Of a DNA stretch of 64,000 nt, positions 1 through 8,100 are shown one piece after another (position 1 is the stretch's first letter; each line of letters starts with the position of its first letter). The notes below the pieces were generated by a model. The model did not search any database. It saw only the letters and a list, made by a program, of their open reading frames with translations, and was not told the DNA's origin. Source of the stretch: Paenibacillus faecalis (lineage in GTDB: Bacteria; Bacillota; Bacilli; Paenibacillales; Paenibacillaceae); assembly GCF_900289175.1 (NCBI RefSeq), contig NZ_LT985747.1, positions 1,949,912-2,013,911 on the forward strand, written 5' to 3'. The translations under genes and the position numbers were made by a program.

Positions 1-1269
1 TACCGAATTACGGGTGAAGAACGTTATTGGAAGCTAGCCCTGTGGCTGCTTGAAGAGCGTGGACATGGTCATGGTGTCGGCACGATCTGGGACAGAGAGG
101 AATGGGGCCCCGCATACTGTCAGGATGATATTCCTGTTAAGGATATCGAAAAAGTGACGGGCCATGCCGTTCGAGCGATGTATTTGTATACAGCGATGGC
201 TGATGTGGTGCTCGCTTCTGCAGATGAGACGTATGTGGCCGCTCTTGAAAGAGTATGGTCGAATACAGTTGAGCGAAACATGTACATTACAGGCGGTATT
301 GGGCCTTCTCAGCATAATGAAGGCTTTACGCAGGATTATGATCTGCCGAACGAAACGGCCTATTGTGAGACCTGTGCGGCCATCGCCATGGTATTTTGGA
401 ATCATCGAATGAACCTGCTGTTCGGTGATGCCAAATATGCTGATGTGGTGGAAAGGGAGATGTATAACGGGGCTCTGGCAGGCATTTCATTGTCGGGCGA
501 TACATTTTTCTATGTCAATCCGCTGGGCTCTAATGGCGATCATCATCGCACGGCTTGGTATGATACATCTTGCTGTCCAACGAATTTGGTGCGATTCCTG
601 CCGTCCATCGGCCAATATGCTTATGCGCTCACCGACGACGGTATTGTTGTTAATCAATATATTCAAGGTGAAGGAGCTATGGACCTCGATCTCGGCAGTG
701 ATGAAATTTCTGTCCGGATTATCCAGCGCTCCAACTACCCTTGGAACGGCAGGATCGAGCTGGAGGTGCATCCGGAACACATGACCGCTTTTGCGTTAAG
801 GCTAAGAATTCCAGGCTGGTGCAGAAGCTATCAGTTATCTGTAGATGGTGTCGTTCTTGAGGGCCACGAGTGCTTAACTGATCGGGGGTATGTCGTGTTA
901 CAGCGTCAATGGGCACACGGTCAGACGGTTGTGCTTGAGCTTGATATGCCAGTTGAGACCATAAGGGCAAGAGAAGAAGTAAAAGCGAATCATGGACGGA
1001 TCGCCATCCAGCGTGGTCCGATCGTCTATTGTATAGAAGCAGTGGACAACCCGCAGCTAGCTTATGACTCTTTCTCTTTGTCGGCTCGCCTGCCGTTGGC
1101 GGTGAACTACCGTCCTGACCTGCTGGGAGGAGTGGTTGCGTTATCCAGCCGCGATCAGAACGGCAAACCAGTGATCATGATCCCCTATTATGCCTGGGAT
1201 AATCGGGAGCCAGGCTTCATGCAGGTGTGGATACCGGAGACAAAAGAAGAAACATTGTACTCCCGCTAA
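1..1269 (+). CDS. GH127 family beta-L-arabinofuranosidase (5'-truncated by window edge)
   Basis: The reading frame is open from base 1, so the start lies outside the window; 422 residues are visible. The protein matches the GH127 (formerly DUF1680) family, which removes beta-L-arabinofuranose from plant glycans. The key zinc and nucleophile segments are present: NEGFTQDYDLPNETAYCETC carries the conserved glutamates and one cysteine, and DTSCCPTNLVR carries the paired cysteines, one of which is the nucleophile in characterised members. A C-terminal beta-sandwich region follows, containing HGRIAIQRGPIVYCIE. No signal peptide can be judged because the N-terminus is missing; family members in Bacillales are usually cytoplasmic. 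It is followed after 26 bases by a GH43 gene on the same strand, consistent with an arabinoside-degradation operon. The family call is firm; the exact substrate is inferred. Confidence 0.9.
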   Translation, partial: YRITGEERYWKLALWLLEERGHGHGVGTIWDREEWGPAYCQDDIPVKDIEKVTGHAVRAMYLYTAMADVVLASADETYVAALERVWSNTVERNMYITGGIGPSQHNEGFTQDYDLPNETAYCETCAAIAMVFWNHRMNLLFGDAKYADVVEREMYNGALAGISLSGDTFFYVNPLGSNGDHHRTAWYDTSCCPTNLVRFLPSIGQYAYALTDDGIVVNQYIQGEGAMDLDLGSDEISVRIIQRSNYPWNGRIELEVHPEHMTAFALRLRIPGWCRSYQLSVDGVVLEGHECLTDRGYVVLQRQWAHGQTVVLELDMPVETIRAREEVKANHGRIAIQRGPIVYCIEAVDNPQLAYDSFSLSARLPLAVNYRPDLLGGVVALSSRDQNGKPVIMIPYYAWDNREPGFMQVWIPETKEETLYSR

Positions 1270-1295
1270 ATTCTAACTTATAGGAGGAATTATAA

Positions 1296-2240
1296 ATGAA
1301 GAAAGAACAAATAAAGAGATCGGGCAATCCTTTGTTTCCAGGCTTGTATGCAGACCCGGAGGCTAGAGTATTTGCAGGCCGTTACTGGATTTATCCGACG
1401 TATTCGGCTCCCTATGAAGAGCAGAGACATTTTGATGCCTTTTATTCGACTGACTTGGTGGAGTGGACGAAGGTGGAACGAATATTGACAATGGAGGACA
1501 TTTCCTGGGCATGGCGAGCATTATGGGCGCCTTCACCTATTGAACGAGATGGCAAATACTATTATTATTTTGCCGCCAACGATATTCAATCCGATCAGGA
1601 TGTAGGCGGTATCGGTGTTGCAGTTTCGGAAAAACCGGAAGGACCGTTCCGGGATGCGCTCGGCAAACCATTGATCAATCAGTTCCATTTCGGAGCACAG
1701 CCAATTGATCCTCATGTATTTATGGATGACGATGGCACAGCGTATCTCTATTATGGAGGTTGGGGACACTGCAACGTGGTCAAATTAAATGACGATATGA
1801 TCAGTCTCGGCACTTTTGATGACGGAGAAATATATAAGGAGGTTACTCCAGAGCATTTCGTTGAAGGTCCGTGTATGATAAAGCGCAATAACGTTTATTA
1901 TTTCATGTGGGCTGAAGGAGGCTGGGGTTGCCCGGATTATTCTGTTGCCTATGCCATATCGGATTCGCCGCTGGGGCCATTTGAACGGATCGGGAAAATT
2001 CTTCAGCAGGACCCCAAGATCGCAACAAGCGCCGGTCACCATGGCATGCTCCAAATTCCGGGTACCGATGAATGGTATATCGTTTATCATCGCAGACCGC
2101 TGGGAGAAACGGATCGAAACCATCGTGTCGTGTGCATAGACCGCCTGATATTTGATGAGGATGGAACGATCAGGCCCGTTCAGATGACCCTGGAGGGTGT
2201 TGAAGCAAGACCGATTCAGGCAGCAATGGAGGAATACTAG
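1296..2240 (+). CDS. GH43 family glycoside hydrolase (arabinosidase/xylosidase-like)
   Basis: A 314-residue protein starting at ATG 1296 behind a good ribosome site (AGGAGG, 7-8 bases upstream). It has the five-bladed beta-propeller signature of GH43: an early YADPE segment (catalytic base Asp), DPHVF (pKa-modulating Asp) and FVEGPCM (general acid Glu). There is no secretion signal, so it probably acts inside the cell on imported oligosaccharides. It lies 26 bases after the GH127 gene, and the two enzymes probably act in sequence on arabinose-containing side chains. GH43 covers alpha-L-arabinofuranosidases, xylosidases and galactosidases, and specificity cannot be read from the sequence. A short terminator-like hairpin follows the stop codon. 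Confidence 0.9.
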   Translation: MKKEQIKRSGNPLFPGLYADPEARVFAGRYWIYPTYSAPYEEQRHFDAFYSTDLVEWTKVERILTMEDISWAWRALWAPSPIERDGKYYYYFAANDIQSDQDVGGIGVAVSEKPEGPFRDALGKPLINQFHFGAQPIDPHVFMDDDGTAYLYYGGWGHCNVVKLNDDMISLGTFDDGEIYKEVTPEHFVEGPCMIKRNNVYYFMWAEGGWGCPDYSVAYAISDSPLGPFERIGKILQQDPKIATSAGHHGMLQIPGTDEWYIVYHRRPLGETDRNHRVVCIDRLIFDEDGTIRPVQMTLEGVEARPIQAAMEEY

Positions 2241-2248
2241 TTTTTAAC

Positions 2249-2275
2249 AAAGAGGGAGCGAGACTCCTTCTTTTT
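2249..2275 (+). terminator. Weak rho-independent terminator after the GH43 gene
   Basis: AAGAGGGAG (2250-2258) pairs with CTCCTTCTT (2264-2272) with one mismatch, followed by a T-rich run. It probably ends the GH127-GH43 transcript. Confidence 0.55.
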
Positions 2276-2385
2276 CACGTCCAATTTCGAAAAATAACTT
2301 TTAGTTTCAATTTTCGGATGCAGCTAGTTTGGTACTCATATTGTTTTGCTAAATTCATTTTTAGAAATAAATGAAAATATCAATA

Positions 2386-2400
2386 TATGAAAAATTCATA
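2386..2400. repeat. 15-bp palindrome TATGAAAAATTCATA, copy 1
   Basis: TATGAA and TTCATA arms flank AAA. The identical 15-mer occurs at 8144-8158, also in an AT-rich gap. It could be a regulator-binding site; no regulator is implied by its neighbours. Confidence 0.45.
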
Positions 2401-2660
2401 GTAACAAACAATTAAATATGATCTCTCCATTGATTATTTATACGAAAGCAGTTCGTTTTTTGTTGCCAGCACTTTTTTTGCATTTCGGGTTCAACATATA
2501 ATATGGCCTTACAATCGATGACTCCCAATCATTTGCTGGTAAGGGTATATGGTGTTAAGTATACTGTTAACAGGGCCATTTCCTCTGGGAAGAACGGTTT
2601 TTTAAGGGAGTTTCCAGACGGGAGAATCGTTTTCATTTCAACGTTATATGCATACATATA

Positions 2661-2729
2661 AGAAATCTGGGGACAAGAGCGATTAAAAGAATAATTCGCA
2701 TTTGAAAGCTAGAAGTGATGCTATAGCTA
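2661..2729 (+). repeat. Dispersed intergenic repeat, copy 1 (short form)
   Basis: This stretch aligns with 22966-23030: both begin AGAAATCTGGGG, continue with CAAGAGCGAT and AGAATAAT, and end GATGCTA..GCTA. By eye about three quarters of positions match. Both copies are in non-coding gaps. It is probably a family-specific dispersed repeat. Confidence 0.55.
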
Positions 2730-2793
2730 AATAAATTTATTTTTGTTCAGCTTATATAGCTGGATTATTGTCATGCTGAAGGGGGAAGCAGGA

Positions 2794-3645
2794 ATGAACA
2801 AATCAAGGTCTGAATTTATATTGGATTTGCAAAGAATCGAGCAGGAAAACTACCAGCTTCGTGAAGGTGAACGAATGCAGGATTACGTAACTTTGATGCT
2901 CCAATATATCGGCGATGCTGATCCCGTATTGCGGGATAATCTTATTTATTCGACATTTTATGAGTGGATTCATGTACAGAACAGGATGACGGAAGAGGAG
3001 CTTCGCAACCTTCTGCCAATCCTGACCGACGATCAGCATTTGTTCTATCGAATCGGCAGTGTTGGGGAGCCGTCAGTATTTACGAGAAGTTTTTCCGTGC
3101 TGCCCTTAGCATTAATTGTGCATCGTCACAATCAAAAGCCTTTTCTAAGTACTGCAGATTTTTATAACCTAAAAGATTCGTTACTTCGATATTATAGGGA
3201 GGAGAAAGATCTCAGAGGTTTTTTACCGGAAGGAGGATGGGCGCATAGCGCGGCCCACGGTGCAGATGCTTTGGAGGAGCTTGTACAATGTCCGGAATGT
3301 GATATAGAGCTGCGGCTTGAAGTTCTTGAATCGATTCAAGGGATGCTGCATAATGGCATTCATATTTTTAATGAAGAGGAAGATGAGAGAATCGCAAGCA
3401 TTGTGGATGTAATGATTGATCAAGAGCTGTTATCAGAGCCGGAGATCATGAACTGGATTCATGGCTTGGCACAATGCAGTGAGTGGCCTAGAAGCCGTAA
3501 TCAGAACATTGCTAGAGTGAACAGCAAAAATTTTCTGCGGAGTCTTTATTTTAGAAGAGAGCCGTTTAGCCGCAGGGAAAGTTTGAGTTCAACTATACTG
3601 GCTGCCCAGGCTAAATTGAACAGATTTTTGATACATACGAAATAA
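2794..3645 (+). CDS. DUF2785 domain-containing protein
   Basis: A 283-residue, mainly alpha-helical protein resembling the DUF2785 family of Bacillales, whose function is unknown. The frame is open back to a TTG at 2743, but the ATG at 2794 has the best ribosome site (GGGGGAAG about 8 bases upstream), so I prefer that start and the sequence MNKSRSEFILDLQRIEQENY. Recognisable family segments are LLPILTDDQHLFYRIG, SVFTRSFSVLPLALIVHRHN and the conserved GGWAHSAAHGADAL histidine-rich motif. No signal peptide or membrane segment is visible. It stands alone, with a terminator downstream. Confidence 0.75.
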   Translation: MNKSRSEFILDLQRIEQENYQLREGERMQDYVTLMLQYIGDADPVLRDNLIYSTFYEWIHVQNRMTEEELRNLLPILTDDQHLFYRIGSVGEPSVFTRSFSVLPLALIVHRHNQKPFLSTADFYNLKDSLLRYYREEKDLRGFLPEGGWAHSAAHGADALEELVQCPECDIELRLEVLESIQGMLHNGIHIFNEEEDERIASIVDVMIDQELLSEPEIMNWIHGLAQCSEWPRSRNQNIARVNSKNFLRSLYFRREPFSRRESLSSTILAAQAKLNRFLIHTK

Positions 3646-3701
3646 GAGCAAGTTTTAGATACATTGAAGAACGAACTAACGATCATGAGAAAGCATATAT
3701 T

Positions 3702-3727
3702 TAAACCCGCAAATGGCGGGTTTTTTG
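3702..3727 (+). terminator. Rho-independent terminator after the DUF2785 gene
   Basis: ACCCGC and GCGGGT arms around AAATG, followed directly by six Ts. Confidence 0.85.
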
Positions 3728-3776
3728 TTCTTGCGAAAGTAAATTCTATTTATAGATCAGCTTGATCTTCATATCG

Positions 3777-3809
3777 TGTCACAAAATGATAGTTCGAGAT
3801 TGTTATATA
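3777..3809 (+). promoter_or_regulatory. Candidate ECF-type (autoregulated) promoter of the sigma gene
   Basis: TGTCACAAA (3777-3785) and GTTATATA (3802-3809) recur with the same 20-base spacing between TGTCAC and TTATAT at 6541-6573, before the decayed second sigma copy. Conservation of just this block, plus the ribosome site, between two otherwise diverged upstream regions suggests a sigma-specific promoter. Autoregulation is inference. Confidence 0.5.
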
Positions 3810-3834
3810 GGTAAAGAAGAGAGGAGGTGAGCTT

Positions 3835-4428
3835 TTGCAGCCAACCACCCCTGGGGGAGTCGATGAAAAGAGAAAGGCAATCGAAACAGCTGTGGAGCAA
3901 GTCAAATTAGGGGATAAACAGGCTTATCGAGAGATCATTATCCAGTTTGAACGGCAAATGTATACATACTGCTATTATATTTTGAAAAATCATACGGAAA
4001 CGGAAGATGCCGTTCAGGAAATTTTTATCCGCGCTTACGAAAATATTTATCAGTACCGTAGGCAAGTATCCTTCTCTGCCTGGCTGTATAAAATGGCTTA
4101 TCACCATTTGATCAATATAAAGAAAAAGCAGAGCCGCTGGCTCAAATTGGTTGAGCATTATAAAGAATCGCAGCCTGTCATGCAAATCTCCCAGCATGAG
4201 ACCGTTGTTAGTGAACTTTTGACTTATCTTACAGTGGAAGAGCGTCATATTTTGCTTCTAAAGGCAGTAGAGCAGTATACCTTTGATGAAATCAGTGAAA
4301 TCATGGGCGTTAAGTCAGCCACCTTACGGAAGAGATATGAACGATTACGCAGAAAATTGATGGATCGCACAAGCCAGAAAGGAGAGGTAATGCATGGACA
4401 AATTGCGAAAACCGACGGAATTCGCTGA
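3835..4428 (+). CDS. ECF-type RNA polymerase sigma factor
   Basis: A 197-residue sigma-70 family protein of the extracytoplasmic-function class. It starts with TTG at 3835 behind AGAGGAGGTGAG. Region 2 spans roughly residues 30-100 (FERQMYTYCYYILKNHTETE, then DAVQEIFIRAYENI and FSAWLYKMAYHHLIN); region 4 spans roughly 125-180 and ends with a helix-turn-helix containing FDEISEIMGVKSATLRKRYE. Its 3' end overlaps the DUF4179 gene by 35 bases, the usual sigma then anti-sigma arrangement. It probably recruits RNA polymerase to a small envelope-stress regulon, including its own promoter. A truncated paralogue lies at 6599-6907. Confidence 0.88.
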   Translation: MQPTTPGGVDEKRKAIETAVEQVKLGDKQAYREIIIQFERQMYTYCYYILKNHTETEDAVQEIFIRAYENIYQYRRQVSFSAWLYKMAYHHLINIKKKQSRWLKLVEHYKESQPVMQISQHETVVSELLTYLTVEERHILLLKAVEQYTFDEISEIMGVKSATLRKRYERLRRKLMDRTSQKGEVMHGQIAKTDGIR

Positions 4429-5584
4429 TATGGATGCCATTGAACAAATGATTCGTGAATCTTCATTACCGAAGAATACGATGAGTTATCAAATTATGAA
4501 CAAAATCGGGGATAGTCCGTTGTCAAGAAGAACCTCCATACGAAAGCCAAGTGTAGTCAAAAGAACGGTATTAGCAGCAGCCGCTACGGCAATAATCGGT
4601 GCTGGTGTGATTGGCACAGGATTTGTATCTCCGGTCATGGCAGATGCCTTGAAAAAGGTTCCAATGATCGGAATGCTGTTTAAGGACACGAGTGAGCAAG
4701 CGCTGCAAGCTGCTATAGATCAAGGAATCGTATCGGAACCGAATCTGAGCGTTACGCATGATGGAATCACACTGACAGTAGCCGATGTACTATATGATGG
4801 AACTCGCTTATCTATCATTTTGGAGCGTACAGGGGTAGATTTGAAGGGGACAGCTTCTCCTTATATTAAAGAAGGTACCCATTTCATAGGAGATCCGGAT
4901 GACGAGTTTGTTAAATCCAGAATGATTCCTGAAAAAGATCAGGAAAAAGGGTATATAGAAACACCAACTATTTTAGTTAACGGACAAAAAGTGGAAAGCG
5001 GTGAAGCCCTGTATGGAGATCAAGCCATATTGGATAACACCTATATTATTGAATATTCCAAAGATTTGAACTTACCAGATCAATTTGATCTGACGGTACA
5101 AGCTAACGTTACAGGAGTAAAAGAAACGTTTGAGTTCAACGTTCCTGTAAAGGTAGAGAATAAATCACTTGTTCTACAGCCGAATGCGACCAAATCGGAC
5201 GGTCAATTCACATACACCGTTAAAGAGATGGAACTTTCACCAGTTTCCACACGTCTTGTTCTGGACAGTAAAGGTCCGGTTCCTGTATCTCCAGAGCAGA
5301 CAGGCGATTACAGTGCCAGCATGGTTTATTACGAAATTGTAGATGACCAAGGAAACGTACTGACGCCTAGCAGATTTGAATATTTCCACAGCAAGCCCAA
5401 AACAGAATACCACATCGATCAGTTGTACAGTCCTTTAAATGATACGCCAAAATCGATTACAATCAAGCCGTTTACTTTGACTGTTCATCAGAAGGATTGG
5501 AGTGTTGTTGGTCAAGACAAGGACAGCTTGGGCGATAAGACGTACCTGAAGGATCTGGAATTGACCATCCCGGTTAGACAATAA
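4394..5584 (+). CDS. DUF4179 domain-containing membrane anti-sigma factor
   Basis: A 396-residue protein starting at ATG 4394 behind AGGAGAGGT; it overlaps the sigma gene by 35 bases in another frame. Residues 1-57 are a charged cytoplasmic segment, residues about 58-80 a membrane segment (AAAATAIIGAGVIGTGFVSP), and the rest is an extracytoplasmic DUF4179-type domain with a C-terminal DUF5643-like beta domain. The topology and gene order suggest the cytoplasmic tail holds the sigma factor inactive until an envelope signal is sensed outside. No zinc-binding HxxxCxxC motif is seen, so it is not a classical ZAS anti-sigma factor. Two paralogues follow at 5627-6418 and 6957-8021. The family is clear; the anti-sigma role is inferred from context. 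Confidence 0.82.
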   Translation: MDKLRKPTEFADMDAIEQMIRESSLPKNTMSYQIMNKIGDSPLSRRTSIRKPSVVKRTVLAAAATAIIGAGVIGTGFVSPVMADALKKVPMIGMLFKDTSEQALQAAIDQGIVSEPNLSVTHDGITLTVADVLYDGTRLSIILERTGVDLKGTASPYIKEGTHFIGDPDDEFVKSRMIPEKDQEKGYIETPTILVNGQKVESGEALYGDQAILDNTYIIEYSKDLNLPDQFDLTVQANVTGVKETFEFNVPVKVENKSLVLQPNATKSDGQFTYTVKEMELSPVSTRLVLDSKGPVPVSPEQTGDYSASMVYYEIVDDQGNVLTPSRFEYFHSKPKTEYHIDQLYSPLNDTPKSITIKPFTLTVHQKDWSVVGQDKDSLGDKTYLKDLELTIPVRQ

Positions 5585-5626
5585 TGTTTTGATGATTCAT
5601 TCCCAATATGAAACGGAGAGAGACTA

Positions 5627-6418
5627 TTGACCAATAAATTCCATGACATTAGAAATAAAATTGCAATAACTTCATTGGTGGTAACGATGGGCGTGACGGT
5701 TATAGGCAGTGCATATCCTACACACGTTAGTGCCGATGCTTACAATCAAGCCGTTACTGCCAGTTCCACTACCTCTGCTACAAAAGGCATAAAACATGGC
5801 AAAGTGACACTCAGCTTGCCGAAAGTGATGTATGACGGAAACCGTCTGGATATAACGGTTCGACAAGTGGGGGGGACTGTGGATTTACCCAACGACTGGT
5901 AAACAGAAGCCCCGGATCGGTTCGATATGACATTAAAAATGAACGCCAAAAATGTCAAGGAACCATTTGTTTTTGAGGTGCCGGTAAAAAAGCTGGGTAC
6001 TCTTGTGAAATTACAGCCGGGTATCACTAAAAAGAGTAAAGATTTTAGCTATACCGTTGATTATTTTGAGATGACGCCTTTAATGACGAAGCTCACTGTG
6101 AACAGTAAAGGCAAAGTTCCGGCCGCTGCAAAAACGAAGTCGAAGGGCAAGCCAAGCCAAATGTTTTATGATATTGCAGATGAAAAAGGAAATGTTATTC
6201 AGGCTAACCTTAGCGATACTGAGATCAAGAAAAAGCCCGGTGCAACCAATAAAGTGATGTTACAATATACATCCTTCAAAGCCGTGCCAAAAACAATCAC
6301 AATTAAGCCGTTTACATATACCATAGACAAAAAAGGTGAGATTGTGGAAGAGAGTGGTTCAATTAGATGGGCCAAAACGTACTACAAGGATTTGGAAATG
6401 AAAATTAAGGTTAAATAA
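5627..6418 (+). pseudogene. Decayed DUF4179/DUF5643 paralogue (in-frame stop, internal deletion)
   Basis: A TTG start at 5627 behind GGAGAGAG opens a protein with a signal-like N-terminus ending VSADA. The frame is interrupted by TAA at 5900-5902 but continues without a shift from 5903 to 6418. The second part (from PDRFDMTLKMN) aligns with the C-terminal half of the intact copy: LPDQFDLTVQAN, ETFEFNVPVK, VSTRLVLDSKG. Relative to 4394-5584, the central segment between VMYDGNRLDITV and PDRFDMT is also missing, roughly 70-80 residues. It has lost the cytoplasmic sigma-binding region and has only a cleavable-looking signal. It may be a pseudogene, or the first 91 residues may still be made. Confidence 0.75.
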
Positions 6419-6439
6419 CGACCGTTTGTTGCTTAAGGG

Positions 6440-6475
6440 GAATCCGTACTGATATTCAGTGTGGATTCTTTTTTT
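6440..6475 (+). terminator. Rho-independent terminator after the second DUF4179 copy
   Basis: A 13-bp stem, GAATCCGTACTGA against TCAGTGTGGATTC with two G-U pairs and a TAT loop, followed by a run of Ts. Confidence 0.85.
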
Positions 6476-6540
6476 ATAAGATTCAGAATCGAATGATTAA
6501 AAGAAAATAAGAATATCTGTTTCTCACATTCATGTGCGGG

Positions 6541-6573
6541 TGTCACAAATGATGGGCTTTAGATTGTTATATA
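6541..6573 (+). promoter_or_regulatory. Second copy of the candidate sigma-dependent promoter
   Basis: TGTCACAAA (6541-6549) and GTTATATA (6566-6573), with the same spacing as at 3777-3809, followed by the same GTAAAGAAGAGAGGAGGTG ribosome-site region. The promoter has been preserved although the sigma gene behind it is destroyed. Confidence 0.5.
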
Positions 6574-6598
6574 AGTAAAGAAGAGAGGAGGTGTACTC

Positions 6599-6907
6599 TT
6601 GCAGTCACCCATCCCCGGGGAAGCGGATGAAACCAGAAACGCAGTTGAAGGAATTGAAGGGCTTGTTAAGCAGGTCAAAGCAGGAGACAAACAGGCTTAC
6701 AGGAAGATCATTATCCAGTTTGAGCGGCAAATGTACACTTACTGTTACTATGCGGCTGCACAGAACAGTTTTGATGATATCAGTGAAATTATGGATCTTG
6801 AGGCTGTTACCGTACGAACAAAATATTAACGATTGCGTCGAAGACTGATGGAGCATGTTAGTCAAACCGAAGTCGTGACACAGGCAGCATTTGCCGAAGC
6901 TAATTAA
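6599..6907 (+). pseudogene. Degenerate ECF sigma factor (internal deletion plus nonsense codon)
   Basis: TTG 6599 starts a frame matching the first 48 residues of the intact sigma factor (to FERQMYTYCYY). It then jumps directly to the region 4 helix-turn-helix (SFDDISEIMDLEAVTVRTKY), losing about 94 residues that include most of region 2 and the linker. A TAA at 6827-6829 replaces the GAA (Glu) codon of the intact copy, and the frame continues afterwards as RLRRRLMEHVSQ up to 6907. It cannot work as a sigma factor. The translated part may persist because it lies between a conserved promoter and the DUF4179 gene downstream. Confidence 0.85.
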
Positions 6908-6956
6908 TAGGAAAATGAACTGCAAAAACTATAAAATATGATTGGAGAGAAGTACA

Positions 6957-8021
6957 TTGACAAGAACAGCATCCAAACAAAAGCCTAATTTGATGAAAAG
7001 AACGATTATGGTGGCATCTGCCGCAGCAGTACTTGGTGCAGGCGTAATAGGGTCAGGATTTATATCGCCGGTAATGGCGGACAGCTTGAAAAATGTTCCA
7101 CTGGTTGGAACGATTTATAAAGGAACTAGTGAAAAATCTTTGCAAGCTGCCAAGCAACAAGGGATTGTATCTGAGCCGAACATGAGCGTAACGCATGACG
7201 GAGTGACGTTGACAGTAGCTGAATTACTGTATGACGGAGATCGGTTGTCAGTCATTTTGGAACGTGAAGGGGTGGACTTGAAGGCGACAGCTTCTCCTTA
7301 TATTGCTGAAGGAACCAAGTTCATTGGTGATCCGGATAGCGAATATGTTAAATCCAGAATGATTCCTGAAAAGGATCAGAAGAAAGGCTATATCCAAACT
7401 CCGACTCTACTCGCTGACGGTAAAAAAATGGAGTACAGCGAAGCTGTGTTTGGTGATTATCCGGTGAAGGATAATGCTTACAGGGTAGAGCTGTCAAAAG
7501 GCTTGAAACTGCCTGACCAATTTGAACTGACCATTCAAGCGAATGTTACGGGCGTAAAGGAAACATTCGAGTTCAAAATTCCAGTCAATATCGACAATAA
7601 AGCGGTAGTTGTGAAGCCGAAAAATGCAACCAAATCTGATGGACAATTCAGCTATACGATAAAAGAACTGAAGATTTCACCAGTATCTACCCGTCTTGTA
7701 CTGGATAGTAAAGGTATGGTTCCAGCATCTCCAGAGCAAAAGGGCGAGTACGGTCCTAGCATGGTTTACTACGATATTGTGGACGACCAAGGAAATGTAC
7801 TGACGCCTAGCAGATTTGAATATTTCCACAGCAAGCCAAAAACAGAATACCAGATCGATAAGCTGTACAGTCCTTTTAACGAAACGCCAAAATCGATTAC
7901 AATCAAGCCGTTTACTTTGACTGTTAACCAAAAGGATTGGAGCGTAGTTGGACAAGACAAGGACAGTGTTGGCGATAAGACATACCTGAAGGATCTGGAA
8001 ATGACAATTCCAGTGAAATAA
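6957..8021 (+). CDS. DUF4179 domain-containing membrane protein lacking the anti-sigma tail
   Basis: A 354-residue close paralogue of the protein at 4394-5584. The frame allows TTG at 6942 or 6957; I prefer 6957 because GGAGAG lies 7 bases before it. Only about 13 residues precede the membrane segment (residues about 14-36), whereas the intact copy has 57. The cytoplasmic tail, presumed to bind sigma, is therefore gone, in parallel with loss of its sigma gene. The extracytoplasmic DUF4179 and DUF5643-like parts are complete and highly conserved (for example YSPFNETPKSITIKPFTLTV). It may be a surface protein with a sigma-independent role, or it may compete for the same signal. The function is unknown. 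Confidence 0.8.
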   Translation: MTRTASKQKPNLMKRTIMVASAAAVLGAGVIGSGFISPVMADSLKNVPLVGTIYKGTSEKSLQAAKQQGIVSEPNMSVTHDGVTLTVAELLYDGDRLSVILEREGVDLKATASPYIAEGTKFIGDPDSEYVKSRMIPEKDQKKGYIQTPTLLADGKKMEYSEAVFGDYPVKDNAYRVELSKGLKLPDQFELTIQANVTGVKETFEFKIPVNIDNKAVVVKPKNATKSDGQFSYTIKELKISPVSTRLVLDSKGMVPASPEQKGEYGPSMVYYDIVDDQGNVLTPSRFEYFHSKPKTEYQIDKLYSPFNETPKSITIKPFTLTVNQKDWSVVGQDKDSVGDKTYLKDLEMTIPVK

Positions 8022-8050
8022 AACATTATGAAGGAATAAATGTTCTTCTT

Positions 8051-8100
8051 AAAAAAGCCATTCCAGAAGTCACTTAAGTTGACTGAGGGATGGCTTTTTT
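8051..8100. terminator. Terminator after the DUF4179 array (bidirectional)
   Basis: AAAAAAGCCATTCC pairs with GGATGGCTTTTTT, with an inner stem AGTCA/TGACT. T runs exist on both strands. Confidence 0.8.

Larger units (their letters stand above)
2276..2793. other. AT-rich intergenic region with a palindrome and a repeat copy
   Basis: No gene is visible in about 500 bases. It holds a perfect 6-bp-arm palindrome at 2386-2400 that recurs at 8144-8158, and a diverged copy (2661-2729) of a repeat also found at 22966-23030. I do not recognise a clear promoter for the downstream gene. Confidence 0.6.
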
